Shown here: piece after piece, positions 63,635-64,000 of the stretch
Layout of the letters: the number at the start of each line of letters is the position of its first letter
How positions within the stretch are numbered: the first letter of the stretch is position 1
Source of the DNA: Bacillus sp. ISL-51
GTDB taxonomy: Bacteria > Bacillota > Bacilli > Bacillales > Bacillaceae
Length of the DNA: 64,000 bases
NCBI RefSeq assembly: GCF_018613535.1
Contig: NZ_JAGGQB010000005.1
Span: 372,001 to 436,000 of the forward strand
Reading direction: 5' to 3'
Translations under genes and position numbers: made by a program
Notes under the pieces: generated by a model
Databases searched by the model: none
What the model saw: the letters and a program-made list of their open reading frames with translations, nothing else
What the model was told of the DNA's origin: nothing

Positions 63635-63660
63635 TCTAGAGTTCCTCCTTCTGACTGGGT

Positions 63661-64000
63661 TTAGAGCAGTCCGCTCCAAATGGATTTTTTGACCGGCTCT
63701 TGGCTGCCGCTCATGTCATCTTCCGTCTGCTTTGAAGCCCCTCTTGCTTTTTCAAGCGCTTCAATGCGTTTAATAATCGGCGCAAGCATGTCCTCAACAA
63801 GCTTTTTCAGCTTTTCATCATCAGACGGCGCAGATGACCCGTCTTGTGCGTCCGTGTTTTGGTCCATATTGTCAAGACGCTTCAACAGCGGATGCAGCGC
63901 GTGTTCAATGGATTCTCTCAAGTCTTCTTTTTTCATCTTTTTCAAGTCCTCTCCCTTGCGGTATCTGGATTTACGGTCGCGGTCCAGCAATTGCTTGACC
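63661..64000 (-). CDS. xkdF: Prophage protein XkdF, C-terminal part (cut by window edge)
   Basis: The last 112 residues of a protein that continues past the right edge. The visible part is highly charged and helical with two similar segments ([18 protein letters not shown] and [18 protein letters not shown]), ending [10 protein letters not shown]. XkdF precedes xkdG in PBSX; the helical tail resembles a scaffold region, with a protease domain upstream in related proteins. Its identity rests mainly on position. Confidence 0.78.
   Translation of the reverse strand, partial: VKQLLDRDRKSRYRKGEDLKKMKKEDLRESIEHALHPLLKRLDNMDQNTDAQDGSSAPSDDEKLKKLVEDMLAPIIKRIEALEKARGASKQTEDDMSGSQEPVKKSIWSGLL

Overview
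The window looks like chromosome from the Bacillus subtilis group, most likely the B. amyloliquefaciens/B. velezensis branch. Gene content and order match the mgtE (ykoK)-to-PBSX segment of B. subtilis 168, read in reverse. Many products agree with their B. subtilis counterparts in length and sequence (SpoIISA/SpoIISB, XkdG, XkdQ, IspA, HtrA, Ohr proteins). It is not strain 168: ykoF and guaD are absent from their usual places, and a spore-surface-type cluster sits where guaD would be. All comparisons with B. subtilis are from memory; no search was run.

Layout. 1-0.9 kb: 5' end of mgtE behind an M-box Mg2+ riboswitch, and a 45-residue ORF. 1-5.7 kb: a LysM/GH18 spore-type glycosidase, then a TPP riboswitch controlling the thiamine-precursor ECF transporter ykoEDC. 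5.7-10.4 kb: rsbRB, ispA and metE with a SAM-I leader. 10.4-13.3 kb: an accessory island holding an orphan C-terminal fragment, a BclA/collagen-like pseudogene, a frameshifted glycosyltransferase-TPR gene, an unknown gene and an acidic Asp-Pro repeat protein. 13.4-20.7 kb: ohrB-ohrR-ohrA, proBA with a T-box, purU, the guanidine exporter ykkCD with its guanidine-I riboswitch, ykkB and ykhA. 20.9-22.9 kb: ykgA and ykgB (pgl). 22.9-33.2 kb: the dppABCDE-ykfABCD murein-peptide uptake and degradation operon, and proG. 33.4-42.9 kb: htrA, ykcBC, mhqA (ykcA) with an MhqR-type operator, steT, ykaA-pit. 43-44.1 kb: the spoIISAB toxin-antitoxin pair plus a small ORF. 44.1-64 kb: the late region of a PBSX-like defective prophage, transcribed on the minus strand from xkdF (cut by the window edge) to the lysis cassette xepA-xhlA-xhlB-xlyA.

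How genes work together. Five different RNA leaders (Mg2+, TPP, SAM, tRNA-Pro, guanidine) lie in the first 20 kb, each matched to the gene behind it. DppA-E and YkfA-D form one import-and-digest route for cell-wall peptides. OhrR controls the peroxide-inducible ohrA, while ohrB has a good SigB promoter. The prophage genes encode capsid, connector, contractile sheath and tube, chaperone, tape measure, baseplate, fibre and lysis functions, as expected for a phage-tail-like bacteriocin particle.

Most noteworthy signals: a canonical -1 slippery heptamer at the end of xkdN giving a G/GT-type fusion; eight near-identical 81-bp repeats in the tape-measure gene; a decayed VOC gene with a terminator-like hairpin inside the tail operon; and the decaying spore-surface glycoprotein island, in which restoring one base would rebuild a complete glycosyltransferase.
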